From Thamnaconus septentrionalis (lineage: Eukaryota; Chordata; Actinopteri; Tetraodontiformes; Monacanthidae): a stretch of 64,000 nucleotides of DNA. Each line of letters begins with the position of its first letter. The first letter of the stretch is position 1. The position numbers were made by a program, and so were the translations under genes. The stretch spans positions 3,448,501 to 3,512,500 of the forward strand of contig CM020513.1 in the NCBI GenBank assembly GCA_009823395.1, written 5' to 3'. Below the pieces are notes generated by a model. The model did no database searches. It was not told the DNA's origin and saw nothing but the letters and a program-made list of their open reading frames with translations. Positions 37,111 to 50,026 of the stretch are shown in pieces.

Positions 37111-37611
37111 CAAAGGCGGGGAGCATGTGACAGTTCTCATTTGCTCTGACTTTACACTGTGAGCTGTAAGGTCCGGCATTGACACGTGTTTGTGTTTTCC
37201 CAATCAAGTCCAATCAATATAAATAAGCGCAGCTGGACTACAATGAAGGTGCAGGCCCATTTCAATGAGGCCAGAAGAACTGAACCGCACCTGAGTTAAT
37301 GTGATGCCATGTGATATCTCAGTGTTTATTTTGTACAAAATCTGCAAACATTTCTCCAAGTCTGTGTTTTTCTGACAATACTGGGTGCTGTGTGCATGAA
37401 CGAGGGGAAACAATGAAATGAATTTATTTCAGCAAATGGCTGCACTATGACAGAGTGAGAAAAAAAAAAAATTAAGGGTTTTCTGAATACTTTCCCGAAC
37501 CCATTGTACGCTCCCTCGTCTCTGTTCGTCGTCCCTGGGCTACGTTGTCGTATTTCCATCGCCGAGGGAGCGGATATGCTCCACTCCACCCATAGCCTGC
37601 CTGGAGGGAAG

Positions 37612-37637
37612 GAGCGGACCGGACCGGACCGGACCGA
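37612..37637. repeat. (GGACC)5 pentanucleotide tandem
   Basis: Five near-perfect GGACC units just outside the Tc1 element. A similar GGACT run occurs at 39944-39962. Confidence 0.85.
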
Positions 37638-38944
37638 CAGCGGGAGGTGTTTCTAACCCATCAGGTGGGAAACACGGAAGTTCCATGATACCAGCTGTCG
37701 ATATAAACGCGTCGCACAACACCACCCAGGTGACTTTTTGAGGAAGACGGAAGCTAGCGTCGAAACATACATAGCATCTTAAAATAGCCATGTGTCCGTC
37801 ATAAAAGAAAAAGGCTAATAATAATATATACCAAACAAGGCTTGTTTGTTATGCACTGTGTCTAAAATGCTCCTGAAGAGCAGGAATGAGTTGATGCATA
37901 ATGTGAAGAGATGGTCAAATGTTGACTGATTGCATTATTCAGATTTTCTGTGAACCGGGAGTAAGAGTTGTCATTCTCCCCCGTCCATCAGTCCACACGT
38001 GTTTGCTGGACAGACGATGTAATGATTCATTTCGCCATATGAGGGCAGTAATGTTCTAAAGAAAGAAAAAGAAAAAACCTCAGCGCCAGTCCGGTGACAG
38101 TAAAGGGCCTTTTTGTAAGACTCAAAATAAGTTTTCTATGACTTTTCCTTAAATCGTTTAGAAGGTTTTATTTCTGTGATAATTTTTTTATCAACAAATA
38201 ATTGAAACAGTCACATTTAGTTTATTTTCAAACATTTAAAAAAGTGACTGACTGAATGATTATTTTTATTCCTCCCCACGAAAATTATAACCTCAGTCAG
38301 CCGTCAGTGAAGCTCATCTCCTTAATCCTCACAGCGCCGTTGAAGCCAATTTGAAACGACTGAGGTCGAACCCTTAAATTAAACAAGCACGCTTCCACTA
38401 TTTTACGCTCATTTGGTGTTTGACCTGCTAATAAAGAAAAAAGTAAGCACTCATTGTGACTGGTGTGTGTGAGTAACACACATACACATATTAACACACA
38501 GTTTGAAGTGTCTGCATCAGTTTAGGTCACGGTCTCCGTTGAGTCGAGTGTCGCTGCTGGAAGTCACCTGATCCAGGTGTTTTACACTTTCCGTCACACT
38601 CCAGTCGTTTTTCCATACGAACAATAATGAGCGCTCTGCCGTTCAAACGGCGGAGGGTCGACATGTGTAGCTTGTGCACTGGTGAGAAGTGTTAATCTAT
38701 GCCGTTCTGTTTTGTGGTGGAGTTTTGACTCTTTGAAAATCAGACAGGAAAGTTGAACCTCCATGCTAAAATTCTTCATCTCCAGTTCCTATTTTGTAGT
38801 TAACATATCAAACTGATTTGTTTTTCTTACAATTTCCATCATAAAAATTATATTTGGCCCTTCTTTTGCGCTGCTTCCAAAATTGGTATCTAATGAAATC
38901 CTTAGCGTTTCTTAATTAAATTATTCAAACCGGGATATTTAAAT

Positions 38945-39075
38945 TGAACTTGAATTACTTTATTGGTCACATGATTGGCAGCTTGTAACAGCTTGTACAC
39001 ATTCAATACATTGCTGCAGATACGCTTATTTAAGTGACATTAATCCAGGGGGGAAAGGCGAAGCTAAATGTAAGG
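38945..39075. repeat. interspersed repeat remnant (GAATTACTTTATTGGTCAC type)
   Basis: GAACTTGAATTACTTTATTG resembles the widespread fish repeat end seen at 27690. The match is short and divergent. Confidence 0.3.
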
Positions 39076-40450
39076 GAGGAGAGGAAGGGGGAAAGGGAAT
39101 TTAATTCAAACTTAAACAGTGTATTTAAAAAATGAAATCCTATCTAAAAGTCATATTGCTGAAATGATGAAAGAATTCAGCGAATGGATCATTTTAAAGG
39201 CAGAAAAGACATAATGACCCCGATGGCAACAATGAAAAATCACTTGTAAGAGTGTGACCAGAAGAAGACGGAATACTTGTCTCTTTACACTTAACTGCCA
39301 TTATTGCACTTCAGGACATTTTTTTTCTGTTGCAAAGAAAAAAAGCTTTTGATTTTCCTTTACGCTTCGGGTCACTGCAGGTGATGGATGTCTGTACCTC
39401 TTTTCCCTCGCGCAGCCGCGCACCGCCGCATCTCTTATTTCCTCATAAAAATTCCTACCGGTGAAGACGAGAAGCCAGTGAGGGATGGGCATGAGGCAGG
39501 GCCGAGGGGGCTCCGTGTTCAGTTTGCTTTAAGCCCCTGTTTGGAGAGGAAACTTTCATTGCCGGAGTGATTTACGAGCGGCCGGATTCCCTGGAGAATT
39601 AGTCCGTTTTCCTGCGTGTAATAACCCACCGTTGAACATAAAACCCCGAGTTTCTCCTTTGTGTTGTGTTTATCCACTGGAAAAGGTGTTAGGTCCGGTG
39701 GGTGGGTTGGCGGAGGGGGAGGAGGGGTGCGGAGGACCCTGCAGAAGCGCCTCTGGACCGTTAAATAGAAACCATGCCGCCATCGGGGGAAAAGCAATTT
39801 TCATGCGCGATGCAGTGGCCACGAAAACTGTCAGGATCTCAATAGAAGCAAAGATGCAGCTTGCTAAGAAACAAGTAAAGTAACTCAGCGGCTCACCAAG
39901 ATACATTACACATGACTGAATTGACCACAGAACCCAGTGGCCCTGGACTGGACTGGACTGGACGGGATGAAAAAGTGTGCTGCCCGCAGTCCCAGCAGGA
40001 AACAGGAAGTGATCTGGAGAGCCGAAGGTTTCTCAGGCCGACCGTCGCTGCTGTCGTGTCGTGAGAGATCTGGCGTGTCACTCTGTGACTCCCTCGTGGA
40101 CCATGTGTTTTCAGTCAGCATCTTACATACAGCACGTTGACTGATATGTGTAAGATGCCAGAGCCAGCGCTTATCTGCTTCCTGAGAATATGAATGATGT
40201 CAGCAGCTGAATGGACGATAGTGACTATATCAGTGGCTGTTTTATTGCTTCTCATTTGTTATGGTTTTTTTTTTTCTTCTTCCAAGTTTGCTTTCTCAAA
40301 GCTTGTGTGCAGTGCTGCTGCACCTCGATTCTCATTGACCCTGTCCAGCTGCTTTAACTTTAAAACTTTGCTCGACATTTCTAAACAGTCTCAAGTTCAT
40401 CCAGACTGCTCAGAAAGAAGACTTTTGCAAACTACGGTTGTTGTTTAAAA

Positions 40451-40774
40451 CAGTGTTTTTCAACCACTGTGCTGCGGGACACTAGTGTACCGTGAGATCT
40501 CACTTAATTAGTCTAAAGAAATTCCATTGTGGAGTGACTGCGCTTTAAAAGGAATGTGAGCCTGTTTTCCTCCCAGGATATCAGCTTTGTGTGCATCCAA
40601 ACAGGCCCAGGTTTCGCACTGAGTGACTATAAACTATAAATAAATTAACAGGCTATATTGTCATTATTAGGCTAAAAAAGTGTCATTTCACAATATTTTG
40701 GGGTGGTCGTGTGCCATGGGATTTTTTTCAATGTAAAAAATGTGCCGCAGCTCAAAAAAGGTTGAAAAACACTG
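40451..40774. mobile_element. hAT-type non-autonomous element (324 bp)
   Basis: Terminal inverted repeats CAGTGTTTTTCAACC and GGTTGAAAAACACTG are perfect over 15 bases. The flanking 8-mers GTTTAAAA (40443-40450) and GTTTTAAA (40775-40782) differ at one base, as expected of an hAT target duplication. There is no coding capacity. Confidence 0.85.
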
Positions 40775-42313
40775 GTTTTAAAAGCCGTGGCTAAAAAGGT
40801 TTCGCATGGAGAGAAGGAGATTAAAGCAGCAGTGAAGACTTTTTCTGGCTGACAATTTGTCTCAGGCCTTGGCCACCTGTGGACCAGTGACACACAGCGG
40901 CTAATCTGATTAGTCTGCTTGAATGTGCGAGATGGATGGTTCTGCCCAGTCACCTTCCAAGTCCCGCCTCACACTTCCAAGTGTTTTATACTTGTGCCTG
41001 ACGGATGCACAAAATAAATCCCGAGGATTGAAGATCTGCAGCTGGCGCGTCTGCTTAGCTCCTCACCTCCTGGCACACCTTGCCAGTCGTCAGGCCGTCG
41101 CGGCGCCGCCCGTCTGTCAGCTCCGCAGTGACCGGTCCCGGCCACACGAGTCTGCCGGAGGTCAACTGCCGTGTGTGTCTGACCTCTGAGCTCAGCAGCA
41201 GGAGGGCTCACTCTGCGGACGCACCACACAGAACTCGGCTCACAAATAAATCAGGAGGATGCCCCGCTGGCTCCACACTCGCAAGATTTATAACCAGAAG
41301 CAGGTTGCTGAGAGGAGGAGTGCAGTTCTGGACCGAGCAGGTTTTTCTTTAAATAGAGGGTCAGAGTCATAAATGCACATAGCTGTACTGTTAAAATCTT
41401 GCCGGCATTTGATAATAAGCAATTTCAGTTGGTCTTGATTTGGTCAGCGGTTTCAGGCGCAATCAGCCTCTTCACGTTTGGGCAAAAACAAGTAGCTTCT
41501 GCTTTACACCGCTCTGAATAACCACAGAAGAAGACTAGGAGGGAGTTGAAGCGGAGACTCCAGGTGTTAGCACTGGATGGTATTTTCGCAAAGCCGAATT
41601 GCTTTGATTTTATTTCTGAGTAACTTTGGGTTTTGTCGAACATTGTGTCTTGTTGCAGCTGGCAACTCCTCACATCAATACGAGTCCTTTGAATATGTAC
41701 AGATGTCTGGTTGTCTCACCCTCTAAAATGGATTCTGTGGGCTCTTTACTTGGTGGATGTGGGCGATAAATTCAGAGAGCTGAGGAAATGTCGCCATTGA
41801 GGAACAAGAGGACAGGTTGTAAATTCAATAAGGTGCAGGGCAGGCAGCAAAGCTCAGTTAAATAGCAGAGAACACCAGGTGAAGATTGTTCTTTACCCTT
41901 TAAAAAAGTCAAAAAGATTATTCTGTTTATAGACTCGACTGAAATCCCAAACCTGACTCTGCTGCTGCTCTCGCAGCTCAGGGAGGTGATTTTACCGGCA
42001 AAGCGAGCCGGGACTTTGGACCCCACACCGCCCGACTCTTTTAAAACTGGACCCAACATTCTCCCCATGTGTCTGGAGCGCTTTAAATCCGAGGGTAGCC
42101 TGTCAAAAATCCACTTTAGACATTTCCACATGCCAATAAAATAGAGTTTTTATAAGACGGAGTACGTGACGTGGTCGAGGTTCGTCTCCGTGTTTCCAGA
42201 CCGCATGGTGCCTGTCAGCCAGTGTGCAGGGCATCTGCCCTGGCAGGCGGCTGGGAAGCCAAAGAAAAGGTTGTTGTCTTCTGCGACGTGGGAAAATACC
42301 TACGACTCCTTAC

Positions 42314-42315
<2 letters not shown>

Positions 42316-42363
<48 letters not shown>
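42316..42363. repeat. (GT)n microsatellite
   Basis: Nearly perfect GT tract of about 48 bases. Confidence 0.96.
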
Positions 42364-42365
<2 letters not shown>

Positions 42366-42890
42366 TCTTGGATTTGTGAATTTCTAATTCCACTTTTAAC
42401 CCGGCCTTTTTGGTTAAATTGAAATTGAAAATGAAGGATCCTAATTGTTGGTATTTTTCTTAATGACATATTTAGGATTCATCATCAGTTGTCATCTTTT
42501 ATCTCAATGTTACTGTAATGTAGAAGTGGTAGTGCCAAGAATTTTTTTTTAGCATCTAAAGAACCAATACAAGTCTTTAACCAACTAAATACATATTTGT
42601 TTTTAAATATTCCACATTCACTAAAAGCCCTGAAGTGCCCTTCTTTGGGTTGTTACTTGGCTACTTTGGCTTAAAATCAGTCATTTGTTGTGAAATTGGA
42701 GCTTCACATGAATTCTTTCTCTGTCTTCTTTTTTTTTTTAAATTAGTCGTTTCCTCACAGCTTGGTACCAGATGTTGGTGTTCAGAGAGCTCTTCCGTCG
42801 TCCCTCGTCATCCTATCTCACATCTTCACACTCACATGCTAAATGCGACGGCGGGAGACACCGCCGCTCGTTCTTCTATTTTTCCGTTAT

Positions 42891-42937
42891 CTCTCGCTCT
42901 CTCGCTCTCTCGCTCTCTCTCTCTCTCTCTCGCTCTC
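42891..42937. repeat. (CT)n/(CTCG) microsatellite
   Basis: CT dinucleotides interrupted by CG. Confidence 0.93.
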
Positions 42938-43354
42938 ACACTTCCATCTCGACCCGTATCGTTTGCAAATTTACAACGCAGAGGAGAGAAGGTCCCGAGT
43001 GCCGAAGGAGACTCAAGTTATTCCGCCGAGAGGCCAGAGTCGTAGATAAGCTGATGGAGGGAAGGCTGGCCTGGATCCAGGGAGGCCATTAGAAGGAGCT
43101 CAGGGAAGTAACCCCGCTGGCTCTCAGCAAACCTGCACTGGGAGCCAAGTCCTCCCCTCCTCACCCGTCCCCCCCTCCTCCTCCACTTACCTCATGTGGC
43201 AGGAACAATAACCCATCTGACACTGTGATTCACAGATGTCACGACTCTCAGAAACACGTGACATCAGTTGAGTTATTTCTCACTCATCCGCTCTCGACCT
43301 TCAACCAGATTGGCCGCTTTACGCGTTTTGTAAAAGTTGTTGTTACTCTTTTAG

Positions 43355-43898
43355 CAGTGTTGTTGGGATTACTCCATAGAAGTAGTGCAACTACTGATTA
43401 CTCCTTTAAAAAGTAATCAAATTACTTATTTAACTACTTTGTTTCGTAAGTAATCAATTACTAATTACTTTTGTTAAAAAAAAAAAAGATAAAGCAACAG
43501 AGTTGAGAACGTCTTGTTTCCTGCACATAACGTACAACGAACCCCAGTATTCTTTGATTTAGACGAGATGAACTCAACATAATGTTTGTATTTCCAGCCA
43601 CAAGCATGCTTGTTTTGGTGCATCATCTCATATCAATGACCTTGCATGCACGGTTGCATCATCAATCAGCAACATCATTGTATTTGGTTGTTTTTCTAAA
43701 TTTCAGACATTTTGTGGATCATAAGACATTTTTAGCTTGTAAAATATTTCAGAAAAGTAATTGAATCGTTACTTGATAAAGTAATTATGATATAATTACC
43801 AGTTTTGCCACAATAATCCCGTTACATTACTCCGTTACTTAAAAAGTAGTTTAATTACAGTAGTGGATTACGTAGTAATAGATTACACACCAACACTG
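43355..43898 (+). mobile_element. hAT-like MITE, copy A
   Basis: Ends CAGTGTTG and CAACACTG. The interior is rich in TTACT/AGTAA words repeated in both subterminal regions. It is about 544 bp and homologous, in opposite orientation, to 57737-58318. A clear target duplication is not seen for this copy. Confidence 0.75.
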
Positions 43899-44070
43899 CT
43901 CTTTATTTTCTTTCACCATGGACTCTTGAAGAGCAGCCTTGAAAAATAAAGTATTCTTCCCCAGTCTGAAACTGAATCTTTCCACTGTTCTTGAACTTGC
44001 CCAGAAATAAAATATAACAGTAGAAAAAGTTGTACATTTCAAAATGTCTGTTGATTGGGTAAAGGTATAT

Positions 44071-44260
44071 TAAAGGGGGCTTGCAGTGTCACTGCCAACC
44101 TGGGAGAGGAGTCGGGGCCCTTTGTGACATCATCAAGGTGCCCATTTTCCTTGCTTTCCCTTCCTCAGAGCAAACAGAAAAAGTAAAGAACGGGCTTTTC
44201 TCACATCAGGGGAGTTTTCACTGACTTGATCCAGGCGAAGAGTTATGTTGGGAAAACTTT
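44071..44260 (+). repeat. dispersed repeat module, copy 2
   Basis: Contains CCAACCTGGGAGAGGAGTC and CCCTTTGTGACATCATCAAG, aligning with copy 3 at 48265-48300. It then has a degenerate TTTTC...CTCACATC...TCCACTGAC-like tail. Confidence 0.5.
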
Positions 44261-44753
44261 GTAAAAGTGAATTTTCCACAATGTGACACAGCGTCGTGTT
44301 TGGTGCCTTTTGCCACAGCTCTCAGACCGAGTTAATCGTGACCTCTTTACCGATGTTCTCCGCTCGCACTCATAGACCTTGTTTTACTGGACCCAGTGAT
44401 GTATGTCGTGTTCCTTCCTCTGCGAGCCGCCCGCTGCCATCCGCAAAGACATGCGGCGGAGCCACGCAGCGCTGAGTTATGGCCACAGCGGGAGGCTGCG
44501 CTGCCTTTTATGTCATGTAGGGCGCCATCAATCACGGCTCTGGCGGCTCCTTTGATTTATGACGTCACTTGAGGTCGTTGCGTTGAGTAAGGCTTTAGTG
44601 ACACCAGCGAGCGAGCCGGCCGGCCTGCTGATGGGCAGATGTTCTGAGAATGTTTTTGGGAGGTTTGTAATTTCCCCTGTTGCCTCCACTGATACAGACA
44701 TGAGGGTGTGTGTGAGAGTTAAAGAAATACCTTTAAATTATATAGTTATTATT

Positions 44754-44785
44754 AAAAATAAATAAATAAATAAATAAATAAAAAA
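44754..44785. repeat. (AAAT)n microsatellite
   Basis: About seven AAAT units. Confidence 0.93.
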
Positions 44786-46400
44786 TTGCACTCCTGTTCC
44801 AAAATATGGCTTGTAAGATTTAGAGTTTCTATTTACCTTCTATTGGAATGCTCGTCTAAGTGCTGCTTTACAGCCTCGCTAACGACGGCTCTTTTTTAAT
44901 GACTCGTTCATACATGCAAACTCATTTATGGCGCCTGATGGAAAACTAAGTGGCAATCTGGTAATCTGATCTGTCCCCTCTCTGCCATCAGCGGGGCCCT
45001 AATGCAGCGGGCTGAACTTTGAAGTGTCCTATTAGTCTTTACGGTCCCTGAACCGTGCGGCCGACTGTTAAGGGTGTCAGTGGAGCCTGGCCGAAGCAGC
45101 GTGACCTATTAGCTTTAACAAGTGCTGTTCGGGACTGCTCTTCTTCCTCCCTGCCAGCCTTTATCATCTGGTCACTTTTTTTGTACACAACAGGGGCGTT
45201 TAATGCGTCTTTTACTAGCATTGTCGTTTTGTTGTCTGGGTTTGTGCTCTGAGTTCGTGACACACAGCAATGTGATTTGTCTTTGGTTGATTGAAGCATA
45301 AATCGGGCATGAGTTAAACTTTCATTTCTGCCTCGGCTGCACCTTTTTTGTAATAGTGATTTAGTGTTCAAAACAAAGACTATGGATGTGTTGGGGTTTT
45401 TTTTGTTCCTTGAATCAAGTTGCTTTAAGACGTTGCTAGATCTCCAAATCTGACACTGGAGATTCACCTTCCAAAACTATACTGGTTATCATATCCATGT
45501 ATCTAATATTTACATGACGTAAAACAACAGATAAGACATAACATATACATTGTAGAAATTAATTTCATTTTTTAAGAGCCATGTCTTCTCTGTGAACCCT
45601 CGGGTTTGGATTTAGGAGATTTCGCAAAGCTGGGAAAAAAAAAGTCAGGCAGTCAGAGACTCAAACTCATCGAGGATGAGATTTATAATGCTGAGATTTG
45701 TTTGGAGAAGAGATTTGTGACATATTGAAGTCTTAAGATGAGTCCTGTATAAGCTGAAAACCGTTCAACCATTCTTTTTTTAATCAGAGTTTATAATAAA
45801 GCCTGATAAAGAGTGTAAAGTTTTGTGTTTGACGGGCCATCAGGTCCACATCAGGGGGGTAACATCCTGCTGCGTTCAGGACTTTATCTGAACTCTTTTT
45901 TTTAAATTCCTCCACAACGGCAAAAAAGACAGCAGTCTGTTTTTGTTGTTGTTGTTTATTTATTTGTTTTCCCTGTTGGGAAAGAGAGCAACTCTAGGAT
46001 TCTTTGTGGGACAAAGACCAAAGTGAGGGCCAGACATCACTGGCACAGGTTACCTTCAGCTTCATTGTCCCACATTCATTTTATCTCTTTCATTAAAGGT
46101 TTTTGTGTAGGAAGTGAGTCAAAGTTTGTTTGTTTTTTAGGAATGTTTCGTTGCATGATCGTGCTCATAGTGCATGATGCTGAATGACGCTGAATTATTA
46201 TTTATTTCGTTTTTGGCTTGACAGCTGCTTTACTTGCTGAGGCCACGGCTGCACCGTTGGCTGCAGACCACCTGGACGTATTTAAGGCCAGTTCCATATA
46301 ACTATTAGTCTTACTGTGGAGCCTAATGGCTCGGTCGGAGCGTCCCATCTGGAAGCTGCCGATGCGAGCAGAAAGGGATCGCGTATCGTTCCCCCTCAAA

Positions 46401-46425
46401 CACACACACACACACACACACACAC
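46401..46425. repeat. (CA)12 microsatellite
   Basis: Perfect CA tract. Confidence 0.96.
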
Positions 46426-48199
46426 GCATGTTGATTGCATTAAATCTTTATGTCATTACAATTAACGTGTAAGTACCGACATTCAGCAGCCTCATTTTGT
46501 GGTTCGCGGTTACAGGTTTTCTGATCTTTTTTTGCGCTGAAACTAAACATTTATGGCACCGACAGATTTTTGGAATTAGCCATATTTATTACATTTAAAG
46601 GGTTGTGATAGGATACGATATCTTGGGAAATGAATTTACTTCCTTCTTAAGAGTCACGTGGCAGGATCCGAATGGCCATTAGAGATGTTGTTGAATACAA
46701 ATCTTTTAAAAGAGGGTTATTTGTTTTGTAAAAAATGGGGCGAAATGACTGAACTGGCTCAGAAACTGGTTTATAAAATCTACCAGGCACCACCTCAATT
46801 CCTCAGTCATAAAATATTACATGTTGTTGTTGGGCTTTCTTTGTACAAAATACAGACGGTAAAACTGCCACAGTCTGGCGGAGAGAGCCAGTAAATGTTG
46901 GGACTATTTATGACAGCGTATTTACCCCCCACTATTTCATGTGAGTATGAGATTTGATAGTGAGCAGAATTTATGTTCAGTGTCTTGTTAAAAAATTCTG
47001 CGCCACTGGCAAACACATTGTCTGCTTTTTATAGATCAAAACTCAAAGTCCAAAGAACTGTCCTAATATTTTAACGCAGATTTACGGACTTCGTTTCAAA
47101 ATTTTCCAAAAATTCTTTGTATTTCTCTTTTTTTTAACTCTCAGCCTCAGAAAAGGTTAAAAGGGTTGCCAGAAGGAAATGGGGAGTGTAAATAAAAGCA
47201 ATTTAAATGGCCTGGTGACTAGTAATACATCAACTCATTCAGCTGTTGGAGATCCATTTATTTTAAAATCAGCTCAAAATTAACAACAAAAACATCTCTG
47301 ACTTCTGTTGAAATATACAGCACCTTGTTCTCAGGGATGTTGTTCCTGGAAGTGGACATGGAAAAATGAACAACCTCTCCAACATTGTAAGTGCAATAAC
47401 TTATTGCAATAGCACATTATATAAATTCACCATCTGAAGTAGAAATACATGATTAATATACAAAAACTGCTCCAAGCTGGTAAAACAGTTGATGAGAAAC
47501 TTCAGCCAAATTCATGAGTAACGCAAAAACATTGTTTTACAAACATTCGACAATATTACCGAGACACTTAATGGAGGTCCACACTTTAGGCATTATTAGA
47601 CAAAAGAGCAAAACATATTTACATGCAAAAGAACAATATTAATTCTATTGTTCACATTCACACCAGATGGCATCATATGGGTTTGGATTGCTTTGCTTCA
47701 GTAGTATCAACATGGACGGAGCTGCAGGGGACTGGAGCGCTGCGGCCGGGCCATCAGGAAGACAAACACTCGGGGGTTCGAACTACACTCTCTTTTATTT
47801 TTTACATCGTGACAATATCACTTTAACTTTTTTTGTTTGTTTTTTGTATTGATTCAGAATGTTTCTCTTCCAGTGTGTCATCTATTAACGTTACGCTGAC
47901 ATAACCTCAGTCTAGTGAAATGTATAAAATGGTTAAAAAAAAAAAAAAGTTGTGATTAAAAATATTTTATTGTATCAATGTCAAAATAATTGTCTTGACA
48001 TCAGACTGGACATAGTGTAAATTTGTATACACAGATAAAGGAAAACTCAAAGCTTTAAAGGCACCATATTATATCAATATTCAGATCTTTATTTTTTCAT
48101 CCCAGAATGCAATGGGGCAGCACTCAGTGGTAAGTAATACAAAATACATTTTATCTCCTGCTGAAGTTGATCCTGAATCGGACCATCCTCATTCTTGGA

Positions 48200-48345
48200 A
48201 GGAGACAAAAACAAGGCTCAGCGGGCGGAGCCAACACCTGGGGGATGGGATGTTGTCACTAACCTGGGAGAGGTATCAGTTTGTGACATCACAAAGGGCT
48301 GATTTTTTTTCAAAACACACTTTTTCTCATTTTTTGTGAGTCCAC
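48200..48345 (+). repeat. dispersed repeat module, copy 3
   Basis: Shows the fullest arrangement: GACAAAAACAAGG, GGGCGGAGCCAACACCTGG, CTAACCTGGGAGAGG, TTTGTGACATCACAAAGGG. A plain poly-A run of about 26 bases follows at 48368-48393. Confidence 0.55.
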
Positions 48346-48361
48346 TGACAGGGTGGATGTG

Positions 48362-48393
<32 letters not shown>

Positions 48394-48599
48394 CATTGTC
48401 AATGTAAATCACACCTTATATGGAACCTTTCAAGTTCTCGCCACTGGGTGTGAGTGACATTGGTTGAGATTATATGAATGGATCAATATAATAAATCAGC
48501 AACTTCAATTATTGAATTATCATAATAAATAACAACAAGTAGGCAGAGAAAAAAAAAATACAACATCACCTTGGCAAAAGGATGTTTTAGACCTTGTTG

Positions 48600-50026
48600 G
48601 TCAAATGGAATGGAGATTTAATCAATGGTGTTAGTCTTTGAACGTATTCCCTCTCTGGAGTGGGGAAGCAGTAAGAGGCACTTGAGCGTTCCAAAAGTGG
48701 ACCGTAAGACGCTGAATTGGTCTCATAGATCCTCATCCTCACAGGGGAGGGAAATCGGATACATCGTCCGGCAGGGTGTCACACAGAGACCAGCCAGGAC
48801 GTTAATGAGGCCCGTCTCTAGCGTCGGGCCTGCACAGCGGCTCTGGTGACCGCTCGATTTCAGCGGGGTCGCACACAGACACAGACGCCGCCGCAATCAC
48901 TGGACCAGCTCTCCACATTCCTGCGCTCCGGCTCTAATGTCATCACATTACAAAAACATTACAGAACGCCGAAAGGATTTTAGGTCCGCAGTCGCCGCTA
49001 TGTGACGGATTGAAGAAGCCTGTTGCGGCTCGTCACTGCCCAGCCGGTGTTTGAGCGGCTGAATCGATTGTCAACGCGTGTGGAACGGAGGTGCGTGCTT
49101 GCGCCCCGAGCCAGCAGAGCTGACATGTAACTCTGGAGTTCCGTAAAGGAGCGCTCCCTGGCCCCGACGCTTATTGCGTGCGTCTGTTCCAGTTAGCTCA
49201 CTGACTGAAGCTGAAGACACGACTGGTCGGTGCCGAAGGCCGCCGCTGTGGTTTCCTGTAACCTGAGGCCAGGGCAGAGCAGGCGGCGACCTGCGGTGGC
49301 AGCCCTGAGGGAGGAAATGACACATTGGTTTGAATTTGCTGCCAGTCCGGTGCATGTGCGTGCGCTCCTTCCAGGCTAAAGTGAAGCGGCGCTCGCTCTC
49401 ACCCAGCCTCTTACTGCATTACAGCTCTTCGGACTGACTGACTGTGTCTCTCTCTCTTTATGGAATGACACAAACGACCGACTGCAGACGCTGAAAAAGT
49501 CACAATTTTCCACTGTAGGTAAGTGTTGTGGCTTAACGGAAAGTGTCGGGCAAATGGCCAGTCATGGAATGAAGCAGTTCTAATACTGTTGGTTCCCCTG
49601 TTGTGCCGCCAAATGTGAGCATTTAAAGACCAAAATATGGAGGTTTTACTGAAATACCAATACAGATGAACCTCATGCTTCGACGAGACCTGAGATGGGG
49701 GGCAATCGCAGTCAGAACCGTATCCGATTGACGTCCTCAGAACCTGAAAACACTTGTGTAATTCTCGCTCATTTGGCGTCTGCTGATTCTCACAGTCACA
49801 GCTGTTATCTCGGCCGCGTCGGCCGCTGCCAATGGCCTCTCTTATCTTCACAGTCGCTCCCGTGTTCGTTTGACCTGTGTTATCATTAGTGCTCGCAGAA
49901 AGAGAATTTAAAAAAAAAAAAAACAGAAAAGAGAAGAAGAACCAACCCTCCCTCCTTCCCCCGTTTTGCTCATTGATGGTGGCTGCCAAACAGGGAGGGA
50001 GAGCAGGGTCGACGGTGGCCGGGTCA
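48600..50026 (-). other. alx4: probable alx4 3' UTR and flank (end not determined)
   Basis: Sequence below the alx4 stop. No AATAAA on the minus strand is close to the stop. An ATTAAA reads on the minus strand near 48615-48620, so the UTR could be about 1.4 kb, but this is a guess. A poly-A run on the plus strand lies near 49909-49923. Confidence 0.3.

Larger units (their letters stand above)
35583..37506 (-). mobile_element. Tc1-like (Tc1/mariner) transposon, decayed
   Basis: Flanking TA dinucleotides (35581-35582 and 37507-37508) bound related inverted ends. Both contain GTATTCAGA after a GTGG/ATGGG-type start, and the inner ends also match (GCAGCCATTTGCT on both sides). The element is about 1.9 kb, longer than the usual 1.3-1.6 kb for fish Tc1 elements, because of an extra block at about 36700-37110. 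Confidence 0.85.
37509..40442. other. intergenic, between Tc1 and hAT elements
   Basis: AT-rich DNA with two short pentanucleotide tandems and a divergent repeat end near 38945. No exon was recognised. Confidence 0.6.
40775..48599. other. intergenic, between tspan18 and alx4
   Basis: Apart from the repeats listed, an AT-rich but varied block at about 44880-45060 resembles conserved noncoding DNA. A poly-A run lies at 47936-47949. No exon of any other gene (for example cd82) was recognised. Confidence 0.6.

Noticed and set aside
43582..43764. Peptide VVFLNFRHF found both here and on the minus strand near 57990
   Set aside because: The shared peptide only reflects the two homologous MITE copies; both are noncoding.
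46658..46894. Plus-strand ORF of 78 codons
   Set aside because: It looks superficially protein-like but has no start context, splice signals or family resemblance I can name.
47700..47800. GGGGGTTCGAACTACAC resembling a tRNA or SINE B box
   Set aside because: No matching A box, no cloverleaf and no acceptor stem could be formed around it.
49411..49989. Minus-strand ORF of 192 codons next to alx4
   Set aside because: It overlaps the alx4 3' flank, includes a poly-Phe run from homopolymer DNA, and has no known domain.
34840..50026. Search for cd82 exons or a mir-129 hairpin, expected from human synteny
   Set aside because: No tetraspanin exon other than tspan18 and no miR-129-like mature sequence was seen.
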